The notes below the pieces were generated by a model, which made no database searches, was not told where the DNA came from, and worked only from the letters and a program-made list of their open reading frames with translations. Below, piece by piece: positions 20,027 to 29,689 of a stretch of 64,000 bases of DNA; the first letter of the stretch is position 1, and every line of letters starts with the position of its first letter. Origin of the DNA: Chondrus crispus (lineage: Eukaryota > Rhodophyta > Florideophyceae > Gigartinales > Gigartinaceae); contig NW_005179283.1 in NCBI RefSeq assembly GCF_000350225.1, forward strand, positions 124,001-188,000, in the 5' to 3' direction. A program made the translations under genes and the position numbers.

Positions 20027-20468
20027 TTTCGTATCGAGGGGTTCGGGGGAGAGGAGAGAGGAAGAAGGTCGAGGCGGCGACGGTGTCTCGCGGGACAACT
20101 CTGCAGCTTCCATTGCGGCGGGGACCACTGCAGGACTTAAAATGGATAAGATGTGGGCGAGTGCAGTGATGATGCGGATAGGAAGCGTAAATATCACCAC
20201 CCGAATCCGCCCCTAGGGGTGAAGGCGGGAGAAGGAAGAGAAGAACGACTGGGGGAGGTGCAAGAGAGGATGGCGAGCGATCCGTTTTTGGGGAGAGCGC
20301 AGGCTGTTCACTTGCCACACGCTCACGCGGCGTGGCACGTATGCCCGAGTCATAATACTGATCCATGGAAATAAATATCCTTATTACATAAAAAATCACA
20401 TCCCGTTGCGCTGCGCTGCGCGTTGGTGTGCCGCGCGCTGGACACAGACCGCCTGCAGAGCGAGTGTA

Positions 20469-21770
20469 CAAAAAGAAAAATATGACTATGACACAAAAAT
20501 TAATTCCCGGAGACTCCCTGGGGGCTTGTCACTGCGCCCGCCCGCATCGCTTCGACCACGCCTGCTGCAGCTCCTGCCCGGGTAGCCCGCCCACCTCACC
20601 GACGCCCGTCCGTTTGGCGTCGCCCGCGCGCTTGCCATCGGCCGCCGGCGCGTCGGCCGCCGCTGCCGTATCTATACCGCCGCGCAAGCGCTACGCCCGC
20701 TCGCGACCCGACCGTCCACACCGCGCCCACCCCCGCTCCCTCCAAAATTGGCCTCCCTTTCCAGCCTGCAGTCGCAACGGCGCGTCCTCGGCTCGCCCGT
20801 GCCGCTCGAAGCCGTCGCGCTCCCGGCCTCTGTGCCTTCATCCACGTCTTGACAAACTGCTTATTGTACAGCTCAAACTGTGAGACATTCATCTCGTCGA
20901 CCATTTCAGAGCTCCAAGTTTCGCCGCCTAACGGTCCCCCGAGCACCCCCTCAACCGACGCCACCGATCGCAGAAAGCAAATTCAGGTACTCACGCAACC
21001 GTCTACGAATGTAGTCATCCAGCCCGACATACGCCCCCGACGACGAGACAGACGCCGACGACGTGCCCGCCGAAAAAGTCAAGTCGCGCATGAATCACCG
21101 CTCGACGCACGTAATGCGACACAGCGGGTCGATACTCCCCGACACCGACACCTTGCCCGTCGTCAAATTGACCAGTGCGTCCACAATAGGCACTCTGCCG
21201 TTCCGCGGAGGCCGTCTGGGCGCTTGGAACCGGGGACGGTTTCCCGGGCGTAGACAAACAACAAGTGTCTCCATTCCCCGGCGACGGCGTCGACGACACT
21301 GGGACAGAAGAGCTCTTCGAGCCGCGAATCGGCGTCTGCTACTTGGGCGTGGGCTTCCCCGAAGGCCGCGTCGGCGTGGAGCTAGACTTTTGCAAAAATG
21401 CGTGGGCAGTCTGCACGAGCGGAGACTCCGTCTTCGCGGCGGCGGCCTTCTTTGCGGCCGAGGCGGCGGTCGACGAGAGTTGCAAGCCCACGTTATACGA
21501 GGTTCCTATACGGCAGGCCGTCCTAGATTGATTCGGAATGAGCTCTGCCACGAGCGGCAGTGAGGCGTACGGCTGGAGAATGACGCGATCGCCGTGTCCG
21601 AACAGGGCGAGCGGGAGGCCGAGGGCAGCGGAATCGGGCCCGTGGTCGAGCGGGGGCACGGCGGGGGCAATGGTATCCAGGGCGCCGATGATGTGTGAAC
21701 ACGGGGGAGTGTGCTCTTGGGATGAGGGTAGAGCACTCTGACTCAAATATGCTAAAAATATCACATTTCA
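20469..21770 (-). pseudogene. Unidentified degraded gene fragment
   Basis: Two minus-strand stretches look protein-like: 21764-21339 (with FGHGDRVILQPYASLPLVAEL and an Ala/Ser/Thr-rich tail) and about 21200-20870 (VPIVDALVNLTTGKVSVSGS, a stop, then GLDDYIRRRLREYLNLLS, then MVDEMNVSQFELYNKQFVKT in another frame). They may be exons of one host gene with stops. I do not recognise the family. Confidence 0.3.
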
Positions 21771-21850
21771 CTGTAGCTGCACTCCCAAATTATTCATTTT
21801 TCTGCTAGGGAGTTTAGCGCTACTCTTGTAGTCTCGTTCCGCACGATTTG

Positions 21851-21896
21851 GCCATGTCGAACTGCGAAACTGTGATTTGTGTTCTTGTTCAGTTGC
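21851..21896 (+). repeat. Left inverted repeat flanking the cassette
   Basis: GCCATGTCGAAC...GTTCTTGTTCAG here matches the inverse of 29424-29469 at most positions. Both can be read as coding for LNKNTxHSxAVRHG, so the pair may be duplicated coding sequence rather than transposon ends. Confidence 0.5.
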
Positions 21897-21978
21897 CCGG
21901 AGAATGACTGAAGGCAACATTGTCCGGTGTCTGCCTCAGGTAGTTTTTGAAAAGACGAAGAAGGCGCCGTTGCCCTTG

Positions 21979-22329
21979 TCATTTTATAAGGGCTTGCGAT
22001 CCGCGCGCGGTATCTTTTATCAATATTATGTCAGATCGAAGAATGGGTTGCAAGACGATATGAAGGATTCCATCTTTTGGACTTAGGAGAGAGCTTGTCC
22101 ATGACATCTCGCGTAAAGTGTCCACGGCTTCCAGAAAATCTTGAAGGCTACGAAGAACAGCAACAAACCCTCTCACGCGGCGTTTGTTCGAATCAACAAA
22201 CATGACACCGCCGCTGTCAACTGCAGCTTGCTGATGTAATGTAGGGTAGATGTAGGACCAAAGAGACGGCCATTTCGAAGAAATGGACTCATTTCTCCAA
22301 TGCAAAGCACTTCTCCGAGCAAACGGCAA
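21979..22329 (-). CDS. Unidentified 116-aa ORF overlapping the end of the 780-aa gene
   Basis: The frame overlaps the last 41 bp of the ParB-methyltransferase gene in another frame and continues downstream (LWSYIYPTLHQQAAVDSGG, FVAVLRSLQDFLEAVDTL). It could be a C-terminal continuation lost by frameshift, or a small separate gene. No family is recognised. Confidence 0.25.
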   Translation of the reverse strand: MPFARRSALHWRNESISSKWPSLWSYIYPTLHQQAAVDSGGVMFVDSNKRRVRGFVAVLRSLQDFLEAVDTLREMSWTSSLLSPKDGILHIVLQPILRSDIILIKDTARGSQALIK

Positions 22330-24631
22330 CCATTTCTCGTAACTCGACGCTTATGTTTCTCACGATTTTGGCCCAGTCACATAGGTCATGCATTCCTACG
22401 CCGCATGCTGTGCACGAAAACGAAGTTTTCAATCCCGGAAAGCGACAATGCTTCTCCCCAATCCCACAGGACATTCCTTCTTTCTCCTTTTCGTTGTCGG
22501 TTTCCTTTATTCCTCTCCGAGTACATCGCTCCAGTTTCCTTCGCTTGAAGGCTTGGTCTTGAACAGATGCGACTAACCTCCTTTTTGCCGCTTTGAAAAT
22601 TTCCGAGTCATGTTCTAACGCGACGTATTGGATACCTAAGTCCAAACATGCCAAACCCATGGACATAGAGCCTGCTCTAAGATTATAACAGATACCTGCA
22701 GGTTTGCACCATTGCTCGAGAATAGATACACTGAGATCCTTTTCAATGTCTCTAACTTTAAGGATTTTGCCTTGTTCACAGCAGAGGGGATTTCGCGATT
22801 GTTGTACGTTTGTGACACAGTTCACCCACGACGGAAGGGTTGAGCTTCTGTAACCTTTTGCAAATGAGTAATGATGCTTTTGCCTGCGATCTGGTGATCT
22901 CCAGAATACTGCTGCGATGAAGCCTGACTCTTGAGGGTGCTGTGATAATGTCTTTCTCTTGATTGTTGACGGATCTTGTATGTAAAGCATGGGATGCTTC
23001 ATCATTTCCATGCCCTCCGCACATACAACTGAAAAAAGCTTCGAGAAGTGAATAAAATTGCACACGATATAGCACACGCCGCTCTGTTTCATCGCCATAC
23101 CGCAGTGACGTACAACCTGTTTCAGGCAGTCCTCATTAGATTCATCATCTTGTAGAACAGTCATGACCATATCGGCTTTCCCCTGCACCATTTTCCACTC
23201 ATCGTGTTGTGTCATGAAGTCCTCAAGTGTAGCCTGCACAATCTTCCACCCAACCGGTAGTAATTGAGATGCCTCAATTACTGACGCTGCCTCTGCAACT
23301 GATTCAACTGGTCTCTCATTGTGCCGTTCACAGGGCCCGCCTGAGTATTGACTGTGCGATAAGAGGGATGCTTTGGCCGCAGAGCCCTCCTCTTCACCGT
23401 CTTTTGAGCTTCCATTCTCTGAAGTACCTGGAGATGATAGTTCAGTGTCTGAATCAATCGCAGGATGTTTATGTGTATCTGAGTGCTCACTGTTCTCTTG
23501 AGGTATTTGTTGCAATCTTTTTCGGGCGATTTCCAAATGGTTAGTCCCATTTGGCACCAGATTTCTGCACGCAGTTTCAAGTGGTTGTATAAGGTGCTTG
23601 CTGAACGCATGTTCCTGCATTTGGATATCCAGCAGCTGCGTACACGTCATTCTTTCTGCAATTGTGGTCATCTCATTCGGGATTTCGTCGTAATCACAAA
23701 GGGTTTTGAATTTTTCAAGCTCTTGAATTGCTTGGCGTAACTGCACCAACTGTGTCGAAACATCTTTGGGGAGAAGCGGCTTCGGAGAAGGCAAGCAATC
23801 TTGATAATACCTGATAAATCGTTTCACCAACATTAAATATTCCTCTGCCGTCACTCTTTTGGGAATTGCTCGCAAATTTGCCAATGTGAACGCAACTTGC
23901 AAGCCTCCATCATCATTGCACATGAAATCCCGTAAGTAGTCAACTGTAGAAATGGGAAGCTTGCGAGCAACTCCCAAGATTTGGCGCTTTGTTTCAGTCT
24001 GTTTGCTCATAACTTTGTCATCCTGAACCCCTCTTGCAGTACTTGACACCAGGCGACGGGCAACTTCGGTCGCTGATAAACATTTTTGCCGCCTTTGGCT
24101 CAACCAGGCATTCAGTTCAACGTCGTATTCGTGGCAGCGTAGGAGCGTTGCGAGGAAAGAGAGCGGGACACAGAAAGAGTGAAGAGCATTTCTCGAAAGT
24201 CCATACGCAATCTCATCTTGGGCTGGCATCGACATTACCAATTCACCTTTCAACTTGAAATCCTTCATCAAAACCCCGTCCTCCATTAGCTGTACCGCTA
24301 CTCTTTTGCGGATGTGTCCATCATAACAAAAGCGATACCCTCCAGCGCGTCCATCTGTCTCTTCTCTTATCACTGCTCGTGCCACTTCTGATGCCTTTTC
24401 AGGCGTGTAGCAATGTGGCTCTCTCTCAAAGAGTAGCTGTATTTCAGGAACAGTAGCCACTCGACATGATATGAGATAACTGCTGATGTATCCATTTTGC
24501 AGAAACCCTTCTCTGACAATATCTTCATCTCGAGGAAGAATTGGCCTGGAGTACCAGAGATTGACAATTTTACGCGGATCGACGTATTCAGTCACAGTAT
24601 CACTCGTAACCTCACTTCCTGAAACCTTCAT
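22289..24631 (-). CDS. ParB-like / N4-N6 DNA methyltransferase-like / PHD-like finger protein (780 aa)
   Basis: Intact three-part protein. Residues 16-165 resemble the ParB/Srx domain: VDPRKIVNLWYSRPILPRD, the core YRFCYDGHIRKRVA, then MPAQDEIAYGLSRN. A helical region follows (170-370), then an acidic low-complexity linker (375-430). Residues 461-692 have the order of a permuted beta-class N4/N6 DNA methyltransferase: a motif IV position at 486-496 and, at the end, the AdoMet-binding motif I (YNLRAGSMSMGLACLDLG then YVALEHD). The expected DPPY is absent, with MTVLQDDES in its place, so catalysis is doubtful. Residues 722-775 place C-x6-C-x10-C-x2-C-x4-H-x2-C-x19-C-x3-C, a PHD-like C4HC3 pattern. 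ParB-methylase fusions are known from phages and plasmids; the added chromatin-reader-like finger suggests eukaryotic adaptation. Divergently transcribed from the gene at 25314. Confidence 0.6.
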   Translation of the reverse strand: MKVSGSEVTSDTVTEYVDPRKIVNLWYSRPILPRDEDIVREGFLQNGYISSYLISCRVATVPEIQLLFEREPHCYTPEKASEVARAVIREETDGRAGGYRFCYDGHIRKRVAVQLMEDGVLMKDFKLKGELVMSMPAQDEIAYGLSRNALHSFCVPLSFLATLLRCHEYDVELNAWLSQRRQKCLSATEVARRLVSSTARGVQDDKVMSKQTETKRQILGVARKLPISTVDYLRDFMCNDDGGLQVAFTLANLRAIPKRVTAEEYLMLVKRFIRYYQDCLPSPKPLLPKDVSTQLVQLRQAIQELEKFKTLCDYDEIPNEMTTIAERMTCTQLLDIQMQEHAFSKHLIQPLETACRNLVPNGTNHLEIARKRLQQIPQENSEHSDTHKHPAIDSDTELSSPGTSENGSSKDGEEEGSAAKASLLSHSQYSGGPCERHNERPVESVAEAASVIEASQLLPVGWKIVQATLEDFMTQHDEWKMVQGKADMVMTVLQDDESNEDCLKQVVRHCGMAMKQSGVCYIVCNFIHFSKLFSVVCAEGMEMMKHPMLYIQDPSTIKRKTLSQHPQESGFIAAVFWRSPDRRQKHHYSFAKGYRSSTLPSWVNCVTNVQQSRNPLCCEQGKILKVRDIEKDLSVSILEQWCKPAGICYNLRAGSMSMGLACLDLGIQYVALEHDSEIFKAAKRRLVASVQDQAFKRRKLERCTRRGIKETDNEKEKEGMSCGIGEKHCRFPGLKTSFSCTACGVGMHDLCDWAKIVRNISVELREMVAVCSEKCFALEK

Positions 24632-25313
24632 GACTGCAGGACTTTCTGCCTCGCTTTAGTTGTAGGATTTGGCTATCGTAAAAGGCAATGCCGCCAGTCT
24701 TGTGACTTCAGCAAAGGCCTCGGGTACGGGGCAATTGTTTAGAATGTTGTTTTGTGTAGGCACAAAAACCATCGTAGGCGAATGAGAGAATCACCGCTCA
24801 TTCCGAAGATTTGAACATTGAGTTCAAACATTTGAACAGGTCGATCGAATGTGAGAGTTTCGGGAAGGTTAGAGGTAAGGCAGATGATATAGATATCAGT
24901 CACCCACTTGAACAAATTCCTGTTGCTCTACCATGATTTCGCGTCTTTTGACGAAATGTTTTGCGTAGGAATCGCAATACTTGCTTGGTAAAGGCAAATA
25001 TTTGTCACTGTCAAGGCATTTGACAGGCGTAGAAAAGGACTTTGATAAACACTTCGAAGTGTAACCTTCAGAAAAAAAATTAAAAGCACAGCAGAGGAAT
25101 CTGATATAGTTTCCTGACATCTACTATTTTGAAAACAGACCACAGTGATCCGAGCTGCTGACTTTTGGCTTCCAGCCGAATACCAGTACGGGATATGTAG
25201 TCGTTCGGCTGCACATTCTTGATCCCACACCGCAGTGCGTGCTTGCACACAGTCCATACTTGCAGGTGCGTCATTACTACCTGAAGCGTTGAACCTTCAC
25301 ATACAGCGATATC
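24632..25313. promoter_or_regulatory. Shared intergenic region of the divergent gene pair
   Basis: 682 bp separate the two start codons and must hold both promoters. No TATA pattern is convincing. A cluster of TTGAAC boxes lies 180-206 bp upstream of the minus-strand start. Short open frames here are unsupported. Confidence 0.5.
24811..24837. promoter_or_regulatory. Three phased TTGAAC boxes
   Basis: TTGAAC at 24811-24816, its inverse GTTCAA at 24822-24827 and TTGAAC again at 24832-24837, with starts 11 and 10 bp apart, about one helical turn. This resembles a protein-binding operator. That the ParB-like product binds it is only a hypothesis. Confidence 0.4.
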
Positions 25314-27545
25314 ATGACGACCTTAGACGATCCTCCTCCCCTATCAGAAGTTCCAATCGCGCTCAACCGTAAATCATTGAAGTCGCGATTACAGAAGACA
25401 CGACGCCAATCCATCATGAATATCAACAATTGGATGCCAAAACGCTGTTGCAAGCGTCTTTGCGTCTTCGAAGTCGGTACAGAGAAGTGTAGGTCAATGC
25501 GAGAGAATTTCCTGTCAATTTCTCGTGATGAAAGAAAGGCACGCCTCGTCGATCTAATCGTTCTGGATCCACAGCGCTCACGGCGATACTTCTACTGTGA
25601 CGGCTGGCAGGTTTGTTGGAGAATGGTGATTGACACTGTGGACGTGTCAAGGACCATGATTTCCAATGTCATGCAACTACCTTCAGCGAACGCTTCCTGC
25701 CTCCCCGGGAGAATGGGGGGATCGGATGGGAGCTCAACTAAAAAATCCTCGGTGATTTCATTCCTGCGAGCCCTGGCTGACGATCTTGGAGATGAAATGC
25801 CGCACAGCATCGAGCGGCACCTCCCACATGGAAATAAATACCTGGTTTACACGCTGTTTCGAGAAAATGAAGGGATGTATGGCCGTCGAGCGTGCTCTTC
25901 TTCTCACTTTTACGAAACTTGGAAACGGTATGCCTCACATATCAAGTGTAGACGAAGACACGGCTTTTCCGTTTGTGACACGTGCACAAGCTTTAAGGAG
26001 AGTCTGCTGTCAATTGCTAGGAAAACAGGATATGAAAAATGTAGAGAAAAACTTAAGAAAGGATTCCGCGCACATCTGAAGCAAATCCACTCTGAGCGAG
26101 CACAATATAGACTCATTCAGTCAAACGCAATTGAAAGGCCCCAGGAAATTCTTTCTGTAATTATTGACGGGGCCGACCAGGCGAAGTTTGGACTACGGCG
26201 CTTCTACACGACGACAAAAAGAGATACGGGGAAGCCTCTAAAGCAGAAGGTCACTGGTGTTTGCTATCACGGGGCACTTTCTGGACAGCATTTCGTTTGT
26301 TTTTTCACGTCAGCCGACAACATCCCCTCAGGTGCGAATCAGACAATTGATGCGCTATGTCGCTCACTTTTTCTGTTGCGAGATGCAAAAAGAGCTCAAG
26401 GTATGAGTTGTTTTCCGAAAGAGCTGAATGTTCAGCTGGATAATACATCAAAAGACAACAAGAATCGCTTCTTTTTTGCATTTTGTGATTACATGGTGCA
26501 TAAAGGGCTCTTCAACCACATTGTTGTTAACTTTTTACCGGTTGGGCACACACATGAGGACATTGACCGCCGATTCAGTCGAATTTCTGTCTTCATGCGG
26601 GATAGGAATACAGCCTGTGTTTCGGAACTTCACAGGCACATTGTTGAAAGTCAAGGGGGAAACTCCGCGTCAGTACAAAACAACATACATGCTAGCCGCG
26701 TCTCTGGGATGAACAATTTTTCAGGTGCTTGTGATAAACAAAGTGCAGTTGCGTCGAGAATTAACAACATGCTCGCATTCAGAAAGTTTGTCTTCGAGCG
26801 GGATGATTCTCATGAGCTCGAAGGAGGTGGTGCTCATGTTACCTGCCTGGTCGGGTACAAAATGGTGGAAAAGAGGGAAGCGCTTCAAAAACTTGATAGA
26901 ACCGAAGGATTCATTGGTTCTTTCCTCCATTTTGTTCCAGATATGAGAAAAGCACCAGTCATACAAACAAATAAGCCCTCCAAAGTTGACATCAGCGCGT
27001 ATCGCAAGCGCATAAATGTGACAGAGAATAGAATTGGATGCAGAGAAAATGTTTTATCACTTCTTTCTGAAATAGACTCAATGGAAAGCAAGGAGTCCGC
27101 CCCGCCAGAGTGGGACTTCCAGCATTTTGCTTCTTTTTGCGATGATTACGGCGAAGTTGAGGCATCACATGATGATTCGGAAACCGAATTGGCACTGGAG
27201 GACACGTGCTCATATGATAGGGGCAGCATGGTGACTGTGAATTGCGGATCAAACGTGACTGAAGTGACACCATTTTGGTTGGGAAGAATTGAACATGTTG
27301 AGAATGCAAATAGCAACAATATCGTTTTAACTGTGCGGTGGTTCGAACTTGTACAGGGACAGAAAGGAGGAAGCTTATGCTACACTGGGCGTTACGCCCC
27401 GATGAAACAAAACGATCAATCACAGAGTGATATACCCTCTGCGGCAGTTCTCGTTTACTTTCCAGACTTGAACACGACCGGTAAGATTCCGGATGTTGTC
27501 CAGCGCCTTACTAGGGAAGCACTAGACCCATTTGGAGAATGTTGA
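25314..27545 (+). CDS. DUF7869-like (GHTHEDID) transposase-like protein (743 aa)
   Basis: Intact 743-residue protein. Cys-rich segments near the N-terminus (KRCCKRLC at 43-50) and at CRRRHGFSVCDTC (212-224) look like zinc ligands. A basic coiled stretch (240-275) leads into the core: IIDGADQAKFG with Asp285, a GVCYHGALSGQHF strand, LNVQLDNTSKDNKNR with Asp376, and FLPVGHTHEDIDRRFSRIS (408-425). This Asp/Asp/His-Glu-Asp series is the hallmark of the DUF7869-type family, which has the look of an RNase H-fold DDE transposase; that role is inference. The C-terminal third (540-743) is acidic and has an FWLGRIEHV beta-type module possibly related to BAH/Tudor-like folds. Divergent from the ParB-methylase gene, and both are intact. 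Confidence 0.65.
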   Translation: MTTLDDPPPLSEVPIALNRKSLKSRLQKTRRQSIMNINNWMPKRCCKRLCVFEVGTEKCRSMRENFLSISRDERKARLVDLIVLDPQRSRRYFYCDGWQVCWRMVIDTVDVSRTMISNVMQLPSANASCLPGRMGGSDGSSTKKSSVISFLRALADDLGDEMPHSIERHLPHGNKYLVYTLFRENEGMYGRRACSSSHFYETWKRYASHIKCRRRHGFSVCDTCTSFKESLLSIARKTGYEKCREKLKKGFRAHLKQIHSERAQYRLIQSNAIERPQEILSVIIDGADQAKFGLRRFYTTTKRDTGKPLKQKVTGVCYHGALSGQHFVCFFTSADNIPSGANQTIDALCRSLFLLRDAKRAQGMSCFPKELNVQLDNTSKDNKNRFFFAFCDYMVHKGLFNHIVVNFLPVGHTHEDIDRRFSRISVFMRDRNTACVSELHRHIVESQGGNSASVQNNIHASRVSGMNNFSGACDKQSAVASRINNMLAFRKFVFERDDSHELEGGGAHVTCLVGYKMVEKREALQKLDRTEGFIGSFLHFVPDMRKAPVIQTNKPSKVDISAYRKRINVTENRIGCRENVLSLLSEIDSMESKESAPPEWDFQHFASFCDDYGEVEASHDDSETELALEDTCSYDRGSMVTVNCGSNVTEVTPFWLGRIEHVENANSNNIVLTVRWFELVQGQKGGSLCYTGRYAPMKQNDQSQSDIPSAAVLVYFPDLNTTGKIPDVVQRLTREALDPFGEC

Positions 27546-27597
27546 ACACCCTCCGGGTATTTACCAGACATTGATGCATGTTATGCTGTGAGCGGCT

Positions 27598-28758
27598 GTG
27601 TGTTCGCTCATGACACTGCACTGCACGCGCCCCAAAAATAAACGAATATACAAGGAAAGGTTTTTGGACGTAGGGAATGGGAAATTCGTACCCAGCACAG
27701 TAGTCACCTTTTATAAGAAGCCGAGGCCGCGCAAAATCGTAGAGCTTTCCGATGGCGTCTTAATTGCTCTCTACGAGGAGTACACCTTTGTCTCAGATTG
27801 GAAAGTCGCTCTGCAGCAGGCGTACAAGAAGTATGGCGAAACCCGACGCGCTCTCGTCCTAGACGTCGGTGCCCAAGGTCAGGAGCCATGGATGACCGAT
27901 ATCCTCCCCGGCGTCGTCGTTACCACCACCAGCCATCTCGGTCCGTACTATCTCGCCCCTTCCTTGTCCTCCGTCTTTGAGATTGTCTGTGCACCCTACT
28001 AATGGCTCGCGCAGGGGTTGGAGATGGGCTCCCAGAACATTGTTATCATCATCGCTCGCAACGCAGTCTCCGACCGCTATCGGCCTCTCACTGCCGTTGC
28101 CCTTGTCGCCCGCGCCTACCTGACCTACTTCAGTATCTACAAGAATGGTGTCGACGCCCTTGATCATTTCATGAATCTCGTCAAGAAGTCAGGGATGTGC
28201 TCAGAGCGTCAAATGGAGCAAGATATCACAAGCGTTCCCACCTTGTAACAATATTTACGATTCTTCACAATGATGCGAATCCGCCCCGTCCTCCCCAACA
28301 ACCGCCCCATACAAATAGCAAAGATTCTCGTCCAGGGAACTGTCAAGATTGATGACCAGCCCTGGATTCCCATTGTACGCATATTTCAAGCAGGTCCGAA
28401 CCAGACCAAAGAGTGCACCACTATTCTGCAAGAGGAAAATGGTCTGGGAAACGATGCCATGATTGGTACAGGTTATGCTTCATTGGCCACCAACGAGGTC
28501 ATTTCAGGCGATACCGTTCTTGTATTCGAGCACTGGGTCCCTATTTCCGACGACACCAAACCACCTTTTACAACTACAGGTCACACAGGCTTCCTCCAAC
28601 CTCCGTATCACTTCGTGCGCTTTCAGGATGTCGAATGGCCCCACCCCTCGCGACAGAGTTTGAGACAATTGATGACTTCGGTGTCGACCTATTCTTCGAA
28701 TACCTGGAACCACCTGAGGGTGTCTATGTGTACTAAGATGTCGGGATGTGTCGACTAG
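27598..28758 (+). pseudogene. Formin-type PTEN-like phosphatase and C2 domain, stops
   Basis: One frame runs from 27598 to 28758 with TAA at 28000-28002 and 28246-28248. It reads RFLDVGNGKFVPSTVV, a strand-rich pseudo-phosphatase domain with VDALDHFMNLVKK-type helices, then QYLRFFTMM (the PSQxxYLxYF-like junction) and C2-like strands (KIDDQPWIPIVRIF, GDTVLVFEHW). The end continues in another frame (FGVDLFFEYLEPPEG). The P-loop position reads IIARNAVSDRY and lacks the catalytic Cys, as in class II plant formins. No FH2 domain is visible. Assignment is moderate; a tensin/auxilin-type PTEN module is the alternative. Confidence 0.5.
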
Positions 28759-28821
28759 ACGATTCAACTTTATTGTACAACCCAGTGGAGAAGGTGGCAA
28801 AGGGCAAGGTGAGGAGATGGG

Positions 28822-29220
28822 CTTAAGGAACTAGCATGCTAATAAATGAGAAAGTGGTATGACGCCTCTTTCGTAGAAGAAAGCACGATGTACAAGAGTG
28901 TTGTACAAATACAGAAAAGTATACAGGTAGACCAGGTGGAGCGAGAACCGAAAAAGGGGGGCATGAGGGTGGCGTCTTGGTGTGAACAAAGTTGCGAAAG
29001 AAATGTGCGCAGTACCGGCTTGGCGAGCAGGTAATCCTCGACGAGGACGTCGTCGAGCTGCAGCGAGTCGAGCTCGTCCTGCAGGCCGAGGACCGCGGCT
29101 CGGACATGAGCGAGCGGCTCGGGCCGGAGTCCATGAAGTCGACCTCGGAGAAGTTGCGCGACTGGATGCGGCGGTGGGAGCCGCCGGGGGCCTCTTCACC
29201 TCCCTGCAGGGGGGTTAAGA
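28822..29220 (-). pseudogene. Unidentified gene fragment
   Basis: GC-rich minus-strand coding-like sequence: SRNFSEVDFMDSGP in one frame, then in another frame RAAVLGLQDELDSLQLDDVL and VEDYLLAKPVLRTFLSQL. The switch of frame in otherwise protein-like sequence suggests a frameshifted remnant. No family is recognised. Confidence 0.35.
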
Positions 29221-29423
29221 GGCGATGGTTGGGGGCCAGAGGTGCAAGGGGCGGGAAGTGAGACGGTAAAGAGGTAGTGGTAAGATGCGGCAAGTGTGTG
29301 GGTGGGTGGAACGGGGAGAAGCGGGACCCTTTTGTTCAATGCGGGGCGACGATGAGTGACGGCGCCCGCGGGACGGTGGTGCGGGTGTAAGTGCGCAGCA
29401 GGACGGAGGGGTCGGAGCGGGGA

Positions 29424-29469
29424 GCAGCTGAACAAGAACACAAAACACAGTTGTGCTGTTCGACATGGC
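29424..29469 (-). repeat. Right inverted repeat flanking the cassette
   Basis: Inverse counterpart of 21851-21896. Similarity extends a little further outward (GCTARGGA-type words about 40-60 bp beyond) with gaps. No matching target-site duplication was found. Confidence 0.5.
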
Positions 29470-29689
29470 GAAATCCGGCGAGTATTGATAAATATGTTCC
29501 TTAGCGAGAGGTTGAGTGTGATCGCCGGTGAGCGCGTCGTCCGGGTAGGGTGGCGAGACAGCAGGAGGAAGGGGAATATTCTTAGTATGGCCGGCTGGAC
29601 TTTTGTCCATGTTGGAGCGCTCTGGGGGCAACACACAGCACCAGGCTCAAGCGAGGATAGTGATGATGGCAGAGCCAGTAGCAATAGAG

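Larger units (their letters stand above)
19028..20468 (+). repeat. Inverted arm A (1.44 kb)
   Basis: Homologous along its length, with scattered substitutions and small indels, to the reverse complement of 30031-31494. It contains a trehalose-phosphate phosphatase tail and a complete but broken U1-70K-like gene. Homology starts at TGTCGCAGAAAGAGAT and ends at CTGCAGAGCGAG. Confidence 0.9.

Noticed and set aside
22289..24631. The 780-aa protein as a DIRS-encoded adenine methylase
   Set aside because: DIRS elements can carry a methylase, but here no RT lies nearby, the protein has ParB-like and PHD-like parts, and the neighbour is a GHTHEDID-type gene.
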